Below the pieces are notes generated by a model. The model saw nothing but the letters and a program-made list of their open reading frames with translations, was not told the origin of the DNA and did no database searches. Position numbers and translations under genes: made by a program. A stretch of DNA of 64,000 nucleotides from the NCBI RefSeq assembly GCF_003003215.1, contig NZ_PVUF01000017.1, forward strand, positions 1 to 64,000, in the 5' to 3' direction. Positions within the stretch are counted from its first letter, which is position 1, and each line of letters starts with the position of its first letter. Below are positions 34,863 through 43,662 of this stretch, piece by piece. Source of the DNA: Tritonibacter scottomollicae (GTDB lineage: Bacteria > Pseudomonadota > Alphaproteobacteria > Rhodobacterales > Rhodobacteraceae).

Positions 34863-34890
34863 AAGGGCGCGAGGATCTCCCCGCGCCCTT
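34863..34890. terminator. Hairpin between bztA and bztB, likely partial terminator
   Basis: AAGGGCGCG and CGCGCCCTT form a perfect 9-bp stem, 14 bp after the bztA stop on the minus strand. Such a structure after a binding-protein gene usually lets only part of the transcription continue, so that the periplasmic protein outnumbers the permease. The T run is short, so it could instead stabilise the bztA message. Confidence 0.6.
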
Positions 34891-34904
34891 TCCGGTTGCG
34901 TAAC

Positions 34905-35921
34905 TTAGCGGAACGGCGGTGCGTAGAGCAGGCCGCCATCGGTCCACTGAGCGTTCAGACCACGGGCCAGACCGACCGGCGTGTCCTCACCGATGTTCTT
35001 GGCGAAGATCTCACCGTAGTTGCCACCAGCGGACAGAGCGTTCTGCGCCCAGTCGGCGTCCAGACCGAGCATCTCGCCCAGGTTGCCTTCGGTACCAAGC
35101 AGACGGTTGATTTCCGGGTTTTCGGTGCCAGCAGCTTTTTCAGCCAAGTTGGCGGAGGTGATGCCCAGCTCTTCGGCGCCAACCAGCGCGTTCAGGGTCC
35201 AGCGCACGACGTCGCCCCACTCGTTGTCACCATGACGGACAAGCGGACCAAGCGGCTCTTTGGAGATGATCTCCGGCAGAATCACGTGGTTGCCCGGATC
35301 GTCGAACGTGGCACGTGTTGCGGCCAGGCCGGACGCGTCCGTGGTGTAAACGTCACAGGCGTTCGCGAGGTACTGCTGACGCGCTTCTGCGTTGGTCTCG
35401 ATCGGAACGGGTTCATAGGTGATGTTGTTGGCACGGAAAAAGTCCGCGAGGTTCAGCTCGGTCGTGGTGCCGGTCTGGATGCAGACCGTGGCAAAGTCGA
35501 GCTCCTTGGCGGAGGACACACCCAGTTCCTTCGGAATCATGAAGCCCTGGCCGTCGTAGTAGTTCACGCCGGCAAATTCGAACTTCAGGTCGACGTCACG
35601 AGAGAACGTCCAGGTGGTGTTGCGGGCCAGCATGTCGATCTCGCCGGAGGCCAGCGCGGTAAAGCGGGTTTTACCAGTGGTCGGCACGTACTCGACCTTG
35701 TTCGGATCTCCGAGAACGGCTGCTGCGACGGCGCGGCAGACTGCGATGTCAAAGCCTTCCCACTCGCCGTTGGCGTTCGGAGCGGAGAAGCCGACCAGAC
35801 CGGTTGAAACCCCACAGTTCAGCTGATCGCGTGCTTTGACGTCATCCAGCGTGCCAGCAGCTGCAGCACCAGCTGCAAGACCGGCCACGGTTAGCGCGCC
35901 AAAGAATACGGAATTGTTCAT
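34905..35921 (-). CDS. bztA: Amino-acid ABC transporter substrate-binding protein (BztA-type)
   Basis: The start at 35921, 5 nt after GAGGTAACT, begins the signal peptide MNNSVFFGALTVAGLAAGAA; the frame extends upstream but without a signal. The mature protein (338 residues in all) opens TLDDVKARDQLNCGVSTGLV and contains GEWEGFDIAVCRAVAAAVLG, the family-3 binding protein pattern of BztA/AapJ. It captures acidic amino acids and their amides in the periplasm. Confidence 0.93.
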   Translation of the reverse strand: MNNSVFFGALTVAGLAAGAAAAGTLDDVKARDQLNCGVSTGLVGFSAPNANGEWEGFDIAVCRAVAAAVLGDPNKVEYVPTTGKTRFTALASGEIDMLARNTTWTFSRDVDLKFEFAGVNYYDGQGFMIPKELGVSSAKELDFATVCIQTGTTTELNLADFFRANNITYEPVPIETNAEARQQYLANACDVYTTDASGLAATRATFDDPGNHVILPEIISKEPLGPLVRHGDNEWGDVVRWTLNALVGAEELGITSANLAEKAAGTENPEINRLLGTEGNLGEMLGLDADWAQNALSAGGNYGEIFAKNIGEDTPVGLARGLNAQWTDGGLLYAPPFR

Positions 35922-36310
35922 AGTTACCTCTTCCTGAATATCCACCTGAGTTGGTGGTTCTTTATCACCCACCCCGTCACGGTGCGGGCTGTTTGAAACG
36001 GGCTTCACCCCGTTTTCGAGGTCGAGTTTGGGCGGATTCATCAACGTACGTCAAGTGCAGGATCACCAAATTCAATGGGCAGTTCACCTAGATCGACGTG
36101 GGTTTGGTATTTTTGTGGCATCGGCTTTGCGATTCTGCATGTCGCAAAAATAACATGCGGCGCCCGCCTTGGACGCCGCAGTATTATTGCGCAGGGGTTG
36201 GCCGGTTTCCCGACTCACACTGGCCGATATTCGCATGAGGCACGCGGACTACTCACGCCAGCAGTCGGTCCGCCGATTGGTCCGACAGACGCAAGAGACG
36301 TGGCGCGGAA
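35922..36310. other. Intergenic region upstream of bztA with hairpins and a sigma-54-like motif
   Basis: The 389 bp between bztA and the ATP12 gene (both minus strand) hold the bztA promoter. On the plus strand, pointing away from bztA, lies a sigma-54-like motif (36116-36131), followed by two overlapping hairpins (GCATGT/ACATGC at 36137-36158 and GCGGCG/CGCCGC at 36157-36179). No open frame there looks like a protein. Confidence 0.4.
36116..36131 (+). promoter_or_regulatory. Sigma-54-like promoter motif
   Basis: TGGCATCGGCTTTGCG keeps the GG and GC dinucleotides at the spacing of the -24/-12 promoter (consensus TGGCAC-N5-TTGCW), with T for C in the -24 box and G at the last place. It reads rightwards, where no plus-strand gene follows for several kilobases, so it would have to serve a short RNA or be a chance match. 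Confidence 0.3.
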
Positions 36311-37015
36311 TCAGACCCGCCCGTAGAAGGCCGCCGCATGTTCAAACGCCTGTTTCTTCTGCGCTTCCATCGCCTGGGCTTCTTCGTCTTCGCCCCACAG
36401 CTCTTCCTGCCAGCGCTCGTCGATGCGGGAAATCTCCCAGATCTCATCCAGTGGTCGCCAGGCTTCGGCCGTGGCAAACCCCAGCACCAGCGAGCCGGTC
36501 AGCCCGACCAGATCATGAAACGCCGCCAGCTGGAACGGCGTCATTTGATGCACCCGCCCGCGCAGGACCTCCAACGCAGCCCCGTCTTGTGGCGCATGCA
36601 GGATGCCGGCACGCGGCAACAGACGTGCGCCCAGCGCAGCCTCGGCCCAGTCCAGTGCCGCGTCCCAGGATTCGCTCTGGCGCTGCACCAGCCCCTCGGG
36701 GCTTTCGGCGCGATAGCACAGCAAGTCACTGTCGCCGTATTCCGCCAGCATGTCCGCAACCTCGGCGAACTGTACTGCCACCTTGTCGATCGCCGCATTG
36801 GCCGACCGTGTGTAAGGCATCGACAGCGGGTCGATCTGTTCGTCCTGCGCGTCCCACTCGGCGGCAATCGCCTCAGCCAGCGCCCGCGTCGGCACCAACA
36901 GCGCGGTTTTTGCCGGTGTTTTCACGCGTCGCCCGTCCAGCGCCACGGCAAAGCCTGCGTCGTCGTCCTCGACGCTCACCTCTTTCCAGAATCGCTTCTG
37001 TTTCCATTCACTCAT
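36311..37015 (-). CDS. ATP12-family F1-ATPase assembly chaperone
   Basis: The 234-residue product starts MSEWKQKRFWKEVSVEDDDA and has the ATP12 features LDGRRVKTPAKTALLVPT, EWDAQDEQIDP, and YGDSDLLCYRAESPEGL. In mitochondria ATP12 helps assemble the F1 alpha subunit; alphaproteobacteria keep a homologue. It is the last gene of crcB-rluC-HAD-atp12, 42 bp after the HAD gene. Confidence 0.9.
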   Translation of the reverse strand: MSEWKQKRFWKEVSVEDDDAGFAVALDGRRVKTPAKTALLVPTRALAEAIAAEWDAQDEQIDPLSMPYTRSANAAIDKVAVQFAEVADMLAEYGDSDLLCYRAESPEGLVQRQSESWDAALDWAEAALGARLLPRAGILHAPQDGAALEVLRGRVHQMTPFQLAAFHDLVGLTGSLVLGFATAEAWRPLDEIWEISRIDERWQEELWGEDEEAQAMEAQKKQAFEHAAAFYGRV

Positions 37016-37057
37016 CTAGGTCAGTCCTTCTTCGTCTCGGGCGCTGTCGCAACAGCG

Positions 37058-37738
37058 TCAGTCCGGCCAGATCCGGCGCAACAGATCCGGCAGCGCGCCG
37101 AAATCCGACAGCATGTGATCGGCGCGCAGATGCGCAGCCGCATGGTAGCCCCAGTCGACGCCAATGGTCGTCACCCCGGCGGCGCGGCCCATTTCCATGT
37201 CAAATGTGGTGTCGCCAATCATCACCGTATCCGCCGGTGGAATTCCGGTCTCCGACATGGCGGTCAGGATCATTGAGGGATGCGGCTTTGACGGGTGATG
37301 ATCGGCCACCTGACGGGTCACGAACATCGTCAGATCATGCCCTTCGATCAGCGCATCCAGCCCGCGCTGGGATTTACCGGTGGCCACCCCCAGCAGATAC
37401 TCCGGCACCGCATGCAGCGTATCCAATGCGGCCCGCGCCCCGGGATAAAGCGGCGAATGCGCCGCCCCCTCGCGCAGCCGCGCCGCCTGATAGGCGCGTT
37501 TGTACCCGGCGACCAAGGCCTCCTGAACCGGGACGGTCTGCGCGGCCGCCAGCTGCGCAAGCGCCTGCGGTAGCGACAGGCCCACGATGGACAAGATCGC
37601 CGCGCGCTGCGGTGGCTCCAGCCCCTCGGCCACAAAGGCCTCCGTCATGCAGGCGACGATGGTGCCCTGGCTGTCCACCAGGGTGCCATCCACATCAAAC
37701 AGGATCAGCCGCAAGGGCCCGGTGGTGGCTCCGCTCAA
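37058..37738 (-). CDS. HAD-IA family hydrolase (phosphoglycolate phosphatase-like)
   Basis: The 226-residue product has HAD motif I LILFDVDGTLVDSQ (about 11-24), motif II in LGVATGKSQRG, and motif IV MIGDTTFDMEMGRAAGVT. The frame starts with TTG at 37738, overlapping the rluC stop as TTGA, so it is made by coupled translation. The substrate is probably a small phosphorylated metabolite; phosphoglycolate is the common guess. Confidence 0.85.
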   Translation of the reverse strand: MSGATTGPLRLILFDVDGTLVDSQGTIVACMTEAFVAEGLEPPQRAAILSIVGLSLPQALAQLAAAQTVPVQEALVAGYKRAYQAARLREGAAHSPLYPGARAALDTLHAVPEYLLGVATGKSQRGLDALIEGHDLTMFVTRQVADHHPSKPHPSMILTAMSETGIPPADTVMIGDTTFDMEMGRAAGVTTIGVDWGYHAAAHLRADHMLSDFGALPDLLRRIWPD

Positions 37739-38781
37739 AACAACGCCTCAAAGGGATCGTCGGCGGCCAGATCTTCGGTCCAGCCAAAGGTGTCCCAGCT
37801 CTCTTTCATATGATCCGGCAGCGCGGCGGTCACGGTCACTACTTTGCCCGTCACCGGGTGTGCGAACTGCAAGCGGCGTGCGTGCAGGTGCAGTTTCTTC
37901 GAGATCAGCCCGCCAATCTGCGCGCCCCAGCCGTCGCCGAGGTTTTCCTGACCGGAACCGCCGTATTTGCCATCCCCAATGATCGGATGCCCCATGCCCG
38001 CCATATGCGCACGCAGCTGGTGCGTGCGCCCGGTGACCGGCTCCATCGCGATCCAGCTGGCGCGGCTCGCCACCCGGTAGAGCGTGGCATAGAAGGTATG
38101 CGCCCGCTTGGCGCCCGGCGTCGAATCGATGTCGCGCGTCTCGACCGGGATCATCTTCTCGCCTTCGCCGGATTTGCCATGACCGGGGGCTTTGACCAGC
38201 CCGGTCTTGATCTCACCGAGGTAAGGTGTGGGAACACCTGCGACCAGCGCCCAGTAGATCTTGCGGGTGTTCTTGTGCCGGAAGGCCGCTGTCAGGCCCT
38301 GCGCCGCCTTGCGATTGCGCGCCAGCGCCAGCAGGCCGGAGGTATCCTTGTCCAGCCGGTGCACCAGCCGCGGCTTTTCTTCAGCGTCAAAGCGCAGCGC
38401 CTCGGACAGGCCGTCAACGTGTTTGGTGGTGCCGGAGCCGCCCTGCACCGCCAGCCCCGCTGGCTTGTTGATCACCAGCACATCGTCGTCCTTGTAGACA
38501 ACGCAGCTGCGGATCATCTTGGCATCTGCTTCGGAAACCTGCACCGCGCGCGGTTCCGCCGGTTTCATGTCGCTGTCGGCCAGCGGCGGGATACGCACCA
38601 CTTGCCCGGTCTCCACGCGCGAGGAGGCCTTGACCCGGCCTCCGTCGACGCGGAGCTCGCCCTTGCGGCACATCTTCTCGATGCGGCCCTGGTTTACATG
38701 GGGGAAAAGACGCCGCAGCCAGCGGTCGATCCGCTGGCCGCCGTCGTCTTCGGTGACGGTGATCATCTGCACGCCGCTCAT
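37735..38781 (-). CDS. rluC: RluA/RluC-family rRNA pseudouridine synthase
   Basis: The 348-residue product from the ATG at 38781 has an N-terminal S4 RNA-binding domain (GQRIDRWLRRLFPHVNQGRI) and the synthase domain with the catalytic PRLVHRLDKDTSGLLALARN (Asp in HRLDKDTSG) and later VTGRTHQLRAHMA. RluC modifies U955, U2504 and U2580 of 23S rRNA. It overlaps crcB at its start (ATGA) and the HAD gene at its stop. Confidence 0.92.
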   Translation of the reverse strand: MSGVQMITVTEDDGGQRIDRWLRRLFPHVNQGRIEKMCRKGELRVDGGRVKASSRVETGQVVRIPPLADSDMKPAEPRAVQVSEADAKMIRSCVVYKDDDVLVINKPAGLAVQGGSGTTKHVDGLSEALRFDAEEKPRLVHRLDKDTSGLLALARNRKAAQGLTAAFRHKNTRKIYWALVAGVPTPYLGEIKTGLVKAPGHGKSGEGEKMIPVETRDIDSTPGAKRAHTFYATLYRVASRASWIAMEPVTGRTHQLRAHMAGMGHPIIGDGKYGGSGQENLGDGWGAQIGGLISKKLHLHARRLQFAHPVTGKVVTVTAALPDHMKESWDTFGWTEDLAADDPFEALF

Positions 38782-39158
38782 GTCAGCACTCCTCTGGCCG
38801 CCATCATGCCAAGGGCAAGGGCTGCAATGGACAGGCCTACGGAGAGGCCAATATAAAGCGCGGCATGCCCGATGGCCCCACGCTCGATCAAGGTGACGGC
38901 CTCCAGTGAGAAGGCCGAGAATGTGGTGAACCCGCCCAGCACGCCGGTCATCACGAAGGGCGCCATCGGTGTCAGCCCCTTGTGTGCCGCCAGCACCACG
39001 AAGACGCCCATCAGGCCGGAGCCGAGGATGTTCACCCCCAGCACGCCCAGCGGAAACGGAGTCGGCCCCATCAGGCGCATGACGCCCAATCCTGCCAGAT
39101 AGCGGCAGGTCGCGCCGATCGCGCCTCCAAGCGCCACATTCATTACGTTCAACAACAT
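38778..39158 (-). CDS. crcB: Fluoride channel CrcB (Fluc)
   Basis: The 126-residue product from the ATG at 39158 has four helices and the Fluc signature GGAIGATCRY (11-20), GTLxVN-type LGVNILGSGLMG and GGFTTFSAFSLE, which includes the Phe-box and central sodium site. It forms a dual-topology fluoride export channel. No fluoride riboswitch was found upstream. It leads the operon with rluC. Confidence 0.93.
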   Translation of the reverse strand: MLLNVMNVALGGAIGATCRYLAGLGVMRLMGPTPFPLGVLGVNILGSGLMGVFVVLAAHKGLTPMAPFVMTGVLGGFTTFSAFSLEAVTLIERGAIGHAALYIGLSVGLSIAALALGMMAARGVLT

Positions 39159-39304
39159 GCACGCTCCCTTCGCGCGGAGCGCGCGGGATGTCAAGTTTTG
39201 CTGCCCCATGGCCGCTCTGCACCGGGTGCAGGGCAGAGCGCGGGACGGACCGCGCTAGATCGCGCAGTAGTCGATCACAATCGCGCAAGCTTCCAGTGGG
39301 TGGA

Positions 39305-39324
39305 GGACTTGTGCGACCAAGTCC
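39305..39324. promoter_or_regulatory. Perfect dyad upstream of the second multicopper oxidase
   Basis: GGACTTG and CAAGTCC form a perfect 7-bp dyad with a 6-bp centre, 41 bp before the oxidase start, next to a possible -10 (TAGGGT, near 39331). It could bind a copper-responsive regulator, but nothing further supports this. Confidence 0.35.
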
Positions 39325-39364
39325 CCCGGCTAGGGTCGGGCAACAGCAACGAAAGACAAACGCC

Positions 39365-40747
39365 ATGCCCCTTAGCCGCCGCCAGGTCCTCTCCCAGATT
39401 GCCGCCCTCTCGGCCCTCCCCGCCCTGCCCAGCGTGGCAAGCGCCGCCAGCCCCCGCCGCCTGACGCTTGCGCCCGCCACACAGCAGATCGCCCCCGCCA
39501 CCTATCCGGCCACCGATCTGTGGTGCGTCAACGGCTCCATGCCCGGCGAGACACTGCGGCTAAAACAGGGGGCGCGACTGATCGCCGAGGTGGAGAACCG
39601 CCTGCCGCAAGCCACCAGCCTGCACTGGCACGGCATCCGCATCGAGAACGCCATGGACGGGGTGCCAGGCGTCACCCAAGACCCGATCCAACCGAATGAG
39701 ACCTTCACCTATGACTTCGCCCTGCCTGATGCGGGGAGCTACTGGTATCACTCCCATGCGCAATCGGTGGAACAGGTCGAACGCGGCCTTCAGGGCGTGT
39801 TGATCGTCGAGGAACCGGACACCCCGGATGTGGATCAGGACCTGCCGCTCGTGATCGACGATCTGCGCGTCACGTCCGATGCCGCAGTGGACGCGGGGTT
39901 CAACGCCCCGCACGACCTGTCGCATGCGGGGCGGATGGGCAATGTGCTTTTGTGCAATGGCAAGATGGTGGCGGACCACCCCGTCAAATCCGGCGACCGG
40001 CTGCGTCTGCGTCTGATCAACAGTGCCAATGCGCGTATCTTCACCCTCGGGCTACAGGGGCTTGAGGGCTGGGTGATGGCCTATGACGGCATGCCGCTGG
40101 CCACACCGGAACCGCTGCCGGACCAGCTTGTCCTCGCCCCGGCCCAGCGCATTGATCTGCTTGTCGACGTGACCGCCGCGGCGGGAGAAGAGGCCTTTCT
40201 CGTGCAGTTCGAACGTGATGGTGGCTACGAGCTGGCCCGTTTTCCGGTCTCCGCAGGCACCCGCACGCGCCGTGCCACGCCCGATGCGCTACCGCCGAAC
40301 CCCGACTTCCCCATCGACCTGAAATCTGCCCGCAGCGTCGATCTGATCACCGAGGGCGGCGCGATGGCGTGGCTGCAAAGCGCCAGCTTCAAAGGCGAAG
40401 ACCTCTCGGGCGAAGAACTCGCCAAACTCGGCCAATTCTGGTCCTTCAACGGCTCCGCCGGCCGCCCTATCGAACCGCTGGTGACGGCACGCTTGGGCGA
40501 GACCATCCGCATCCGCATGGTGAACGACACCCAATTCCCGCACGCCATGCATCTGCACGGCATGCATTTCGCCGAAGTCCTGCCGGATGGTACGCTCGGC
40601 CCGTTGCGCGACACGCTCCTGATGCTGCGGCGCGAAACCCGCGAGATCGCTTTTCAAGCCCATAATCCGGGCGACTGGCTGTTTCACTGCCATATGCTGT
40701 CGCATCACGCCGCAGGCATGGGCACATGGGTGCGGGTTACCGCCTGA
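39365..40747 (+). CDS. Twin-arginine multicopper oxidase
   Basis: The start at 39365 (MPLSRRQVLSQIAALSAL) gives a twin-arginine signal and 460 residues. Copper motifs are complete: HWHGIRI, YHSHAQSVEQ, HAMHLHGMHF and FHCHMLSHHAAGM, the last with axial Met. It lacks the Met-rich insert of CopA, so it may be a laccase-like or CueO-like enzyme with a different role. It stands alone, divergent from crcB and convergent with rarA, 25 kb from the copper cassette. Confidence 0.88.
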   Translation: MPLSRRQVLSQIAALSALPALPSVASAASPRRLTLAPATQQIAPATYPATDLWCVNGSMPGETLRLKQGARLIAEVENRLPQATSLHWHGIRIENAMDGVPGVTQDPIQPNETFTYDFALPDAGSYWYHSHAQSVEQVERGLQGVLIVEEPDTPDVDQDLPLVIDDLRVTSDAAVDAGFNAPHDLSHAGRMGNVLLCNGKMVADHPVKSGDRLRLRLINSANARIFTLGLQGLEGWVMAYDGMPLATPEPLPDQLVLAPAQRIDLLVDVTAAAGEEAFLVQFERDGGYELARFPVSAGTRTRRATPDALPPNPDFPIDLKSARSVDLITEGGAMAWLQSASFKGEDLSGEELAKLGQFWSFNGSAGRPIEPLVTARLGETIRIRMVNDTQFPHAMHLHGMHFAEVLPDGTLGPLRDTLLMLRRETREIAFQAHNPGDWLFHCHMLSHHAAGMGTWVRVTA

Positions 40748-40812
40748 GCCTTTCCGCTTCTGAGCGAAATATCCCCGCCGGAGGCCTTCAGGTTTTGCCC
40801 GCAAAGCCTGAA

Positions 40813-42144
40813 TTACTCTCCCTGCCGCTGGATGCGCTTCTTGGCAAAGAACTCCGTGCGCTTGCGCAGCTCGCGCTCAAACCCGCGTTCCACCGGCTGA
40901 TACAGCACAGGCCGCTTCACCCCGTCAGGAAAGTAATTCTGCCCCGAGAACCCATCCTCAGCGTTGTGGTCATAGTCATAGCCTTTGCCATAGCCCTGCT
41001 GTTCCATCAGCTTGGTCGGTGCATTGAGGATATGTTTGGGCGGCGGCTCGGACCCCGTCTCCTTGGCCAGACGTCGCGCCGCCTTGTAGGCCATGTAGCC
41101 CGCGTTGGTCTTGGGCGCGAGCGCGAGGTAGATCACCGCCTGCGCCAGCGCCAACTCGCCCTCGGGCGAGCCAAGCCGCTCATACGTCTCCCAGGCCTGA
41201 AGGCAGATCGCCTGCGCCTGCGGGTCGGCAAGCGCAATATCCTCCACCGCCATCCGGGTCAGACGCCGGGCGAGATACTTGGGGTCTTCGCCACCCTCCA
41301 GCATCCGCGCAAACCAATACAGCGCTGCATCCGGGTCGGAGCCGCGCACGGATTTATGCAGCGCCGAGATGAGGTTGTAATGCTCATCGCCGGATTTGTC
41401 GTATTTCGCCGCCCGCCGCATCAGCCGCGTCGCCAGGGCCTCTCGCCCCAGAGGCTGCTCCACCTTCCAGGCCGCGATCTGCTCGATCAGGTTCAAGAGC
41501 GCCCGCCCGTCGCCATCGGCCATCTGATGCAGCGCGTCGCGCGCCTCAGGCAGAAGCGGCAAGCGGCGCTCCAGCGCCTGCTCCGCGCGCTGGGTGAGCC
41601 GCTCCAGATCCGCAAGGCTCAGACGTTCCAGCACCAGCACCTGCGAACGGGACAGAACCGCGGCATTCAACTCAAAACTCGGGTTTTCCGTGGTGGCCCC
41701 GACCAGAAGGATGGTGCCATCCTCCATATACGGCAGGAACCCGTCCTGCTGCGCCTTGTTGAAACGGTGGATCTCGTCGACGAACAACAGCGTGCCCTGC
41801 CCGTTCTGACGGCGAATCTTGGCGGCCTCGAACACTTTCTTCAGATCCGGCACGCCGGTAAAAATAGCCGAAATCTGCACAAAATGCAGGTCGGTTTCCT
41901 GCGCCAACAGCCGTGCGATGGTGGTCTTGCCCACCCCCGGCGGCCCCCAGAAGATCAGCGACGACAGGCTGCCGGAGGACAGCATCACACCCAGCGGAGC
42001 CTCTTCGCCCAGCACCTGCTCCTGACCGATCACCTCGGCAAGCGTGCGGGGCCGCAACCGGTCCGCGAGCGGGCGCGGAGCGTCATTGGGCCCGCCCTGC
42101 TCGCTCTGAGCGCCCGCATCCCCGCTGTCAAACAGATCCGCCAT
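40813..42144 (-). CDS. rarA: Replication-associated recombination protein A (RarA/MgsA)
   Basis: The 443-residue AAA+ ATPase has Walker [13 protein letters not shown] (67-78), Walker [17 protein letters not shown], sensor [10 protein letters not shown], and the C-terminal tetramerisation region with [20 protein letters not shown]. RarA acts at stalled replication forks. It starts 4 bp after the degP stop and is likely co-transcribed with it. Confidence 0.95.
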   Translation of the reverse strand: MADLFDSGDAGAQSEQGGPNDAPRPLADRLRPRTLAEVIGQEQVLGEEAPLGVMLSSGSLSSLIFWGPPGVGKTTIARLLAQETDLHFVQISAIFTGVPDLKKVFEAAKIRRQNGQGTLLFVDEIHRFNKAQQDGFLPYMEDGTILLVGATTENPSFELNAAVLSRSQVLVLERLSLADLERLTQRAEQALERRLPLLPEARDALHQMADGDGRALLNLIEQIAAWKVEQPLGREALATRLMRRAAKYDKSGDEHYNLISALHKSVRGSDPDAALYWFARMLEGGEDPKYLARRLTRMAVEDIALADPQAQAICLQAWETYERLGSPEGELALAQAVIYLALAPKTNAGYMAYKAARRLAKETGSEPPPKHILNAPTKLMEQQGYGKGYDYDHNAEDGFSGQNYFPDGVKRPVLYQPVERGFERELRKRTEFFAKKRIQRQGE

Positions 42145-42148
42145 CGCT

Positions 42149-43546
42149 TTAAAGCCGGAACCGCAGCGACACGCGCTGGCCCTGTCGCATCAGATCCAGT
42201 CGCATCCAGCGGCCACTATTCATCAAGAGGTTCGCCACATCCTCAGGCGCGGCGATCTCCTCGCCATTGATGGCCAGCAACAAGTCCCCCGCGCGCACGC
42301 CGCCGCGCCCCGCATAGGGGCCGGGGTCCATCACCACCACCCCTTCGGTCGACAGCGGCAGCTGCATCTTCGTGATCACCTGCGGGTTCACCTGCCCCAC
42401 CACCAGCCCCGGCATAGGGGTTTGCTCGTTCAGCGTGATCGGATCGGCGGCCGGAGAGTTGGGCGCCTCCATCAAGGCGACCTCAACGGTTTCTGTTTCG
42501 CCCTGATGCACCCGCGTCACAGCGCTGGTGCCTCCCAGCTCTGCGACTGACAGGCGAAAGGCCATCTCCGAGGGGGAGTTCACCGGCTCACCATCGACCT
42601 CCAGCACCACATCGCCGACCTCAAAGCCCGCCTCGACAAAGGGGCTTTGTGGATGCAACTCGGAGATCAGCATGCCATCCACCTGGCCCAGACCCAGCGC
42701 CTCGGCCAGATCGGAATCCACAGGCTGGCCTGTCATCCCCGCCCAGGGGCGCTGAAATTCGCCTTCGCCTTCACGCGCTTGGCGTACGAACTCACGTACC
42801 AGATTGGCGGGAATGGCAAAGCCAATGCCGTTCGACCCGCCAGAGCGGCTGAGGATCCGGGTGTTGATGCCAATGAGGTCACCATTCACGTCAATCAACG
42901 CACCGCCGGAGTTGCCCGGATTGATCGGCGCATCGGTCTGGATGTAGTAGCCAAACCCCTGCCCTCCGCCGGTGCCCGTCCGCGCAAGGCCCGAGATAAT
43001 GCCTGACGACACCGTCTGCCCGACCCCAAAGGGGTTGCCGATGGCCAGTGTCAGCTCGCCCACCTCGACCTCGTCACTGTCGCGCAGACCCAGGGAGGGC
43101 AGCCCTTCCGCGTCCTTAAGTTGCAGGATCGCCAAATCCGACGCCTGATCGGCAAGGATCACCTCCGCCTGATACTCCCGCCGGTCATTGGTCACCACGC
43201 GAATATCGGACGCCTCTCCGACCACGTGATAGTTCGAGACCACGATGCCATCATCGGACAGGATCACGCCGGACCCCAGCGAGTTCTGCACCCTTGGGCG
43301 GGGCTGGGCAAACTGGCGGAAGAAATCATCAAAGAACGGATCATCCGCAAAGGGGCTGCGGGCGCGGTCCTGACGGATGATCTTGGCGTAGATGTTCACC
43401 ACCGCTGGCGCGGCCTCTTTGACCAATGGTGCAAAACCCAGCGAGATTTCGGCCTGGCTCTGCGGCACTTGTGTTTCGGCCTGCGCCGCAAGCGGCAGGC
43501 TGGTCACAAGTGCGAGGGTCAGGGGAAGGGCAAGACTGCGGACCAT
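42149..43546 (-). CDS. Do/DegP-family periplasmic serine protease
   Basis: From the ATG at 43546, which begins the signal peptide MVRSLALPLTLALVTSLPLA, the product is 465 residues. The trypsin-like triad is H107 (SNYHVVGEA), D137 (QASDLAIL) and S213 (NPGNSGGALID), followed by two PDZ domains with GQPVDSDLAEALGL and GGVRAGDLLLAING. Such proteases degrade or refold misfolded envelope proteins. Confidence 0.93.
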   Translation of the reverse strand: MVRSLALPLTLALVTSLPLAAQAETQVPQSQAEISLGFAPLVKEAAPAVVNIYAKIIRQDRARSPFADDPFFDDFFRQFAQPRPRVQNSLGSGVILSDDGIVVSNYHVVGEASDIRVVTNDRREYQAEVILADQASDLAILQLKDAEGLPSLGLRDSDEVEVGELTLAIGNPFGVGQTVSSGIISGLARTGTGGGQGFGYYIQTDAPINPGNSGGALIDVNGDLIGINTRILSRSGGSNGIGFAIPANLVREFVRQAREGEGEFQRPWAGMTGQPVDSDLAEALGLGQVDGMLISELHPQSPFVEAGFEVGDVVLEVDGEPVNSPSEMAFRLSVAELGGTSAVTRVHQGETETVEVALMEAPNSPAADPITLNEQTPMPGLVVGQVNPQVITKMQLPLSTEGVVVMDPGPYAGRGGVRAGDLLLAINGEEIAAPEDVANLLMNSGRWMRLDLMRQGQRVSLRFRL

Positions 43547-43629
43547 GGGGCCTCCGAACAATTTACTCTGGTCCCGATGATATGCGGAGGCGCGCGGGTG
43601 ATTGCAAGCATGTGTGGTTGGCAGAACGA

Positions 43630-43658
43630 GCAGGGGGCGGTGCGTCGCCGCCCCCTGC
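43630..43658. terminator. GC-rich hairpin after the DAHP synthase gene
   Basis: GCAGGGGGCGG and CCGCCCCCTGC form an 11-bp perfect stem with a 7-nt loop, 5 bp after the aroG-type stop on the minus strand. No T run follows, so termination may need Rho, or the hairpin protects the 3' end. Confidence 0.6.
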
Positions 43659-43662
43659 GCGG

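Noticed and set aside
36169-38856. Very long plus-strand frame (895 residues) opposite ATP12, HAD and rluC genes
   Set aside because: It spans several genuine minus-strand genes with domain evidence and is Arg/Pro-rich; a shadow frame.
39159-39364. Fluoride riboswitch before crcB
   Set aside because: The region has competing hairpins (CGCTCTGC/GCAGAGCG), but the conserved core of the fluoride riboswitch is not present on the minus strand.
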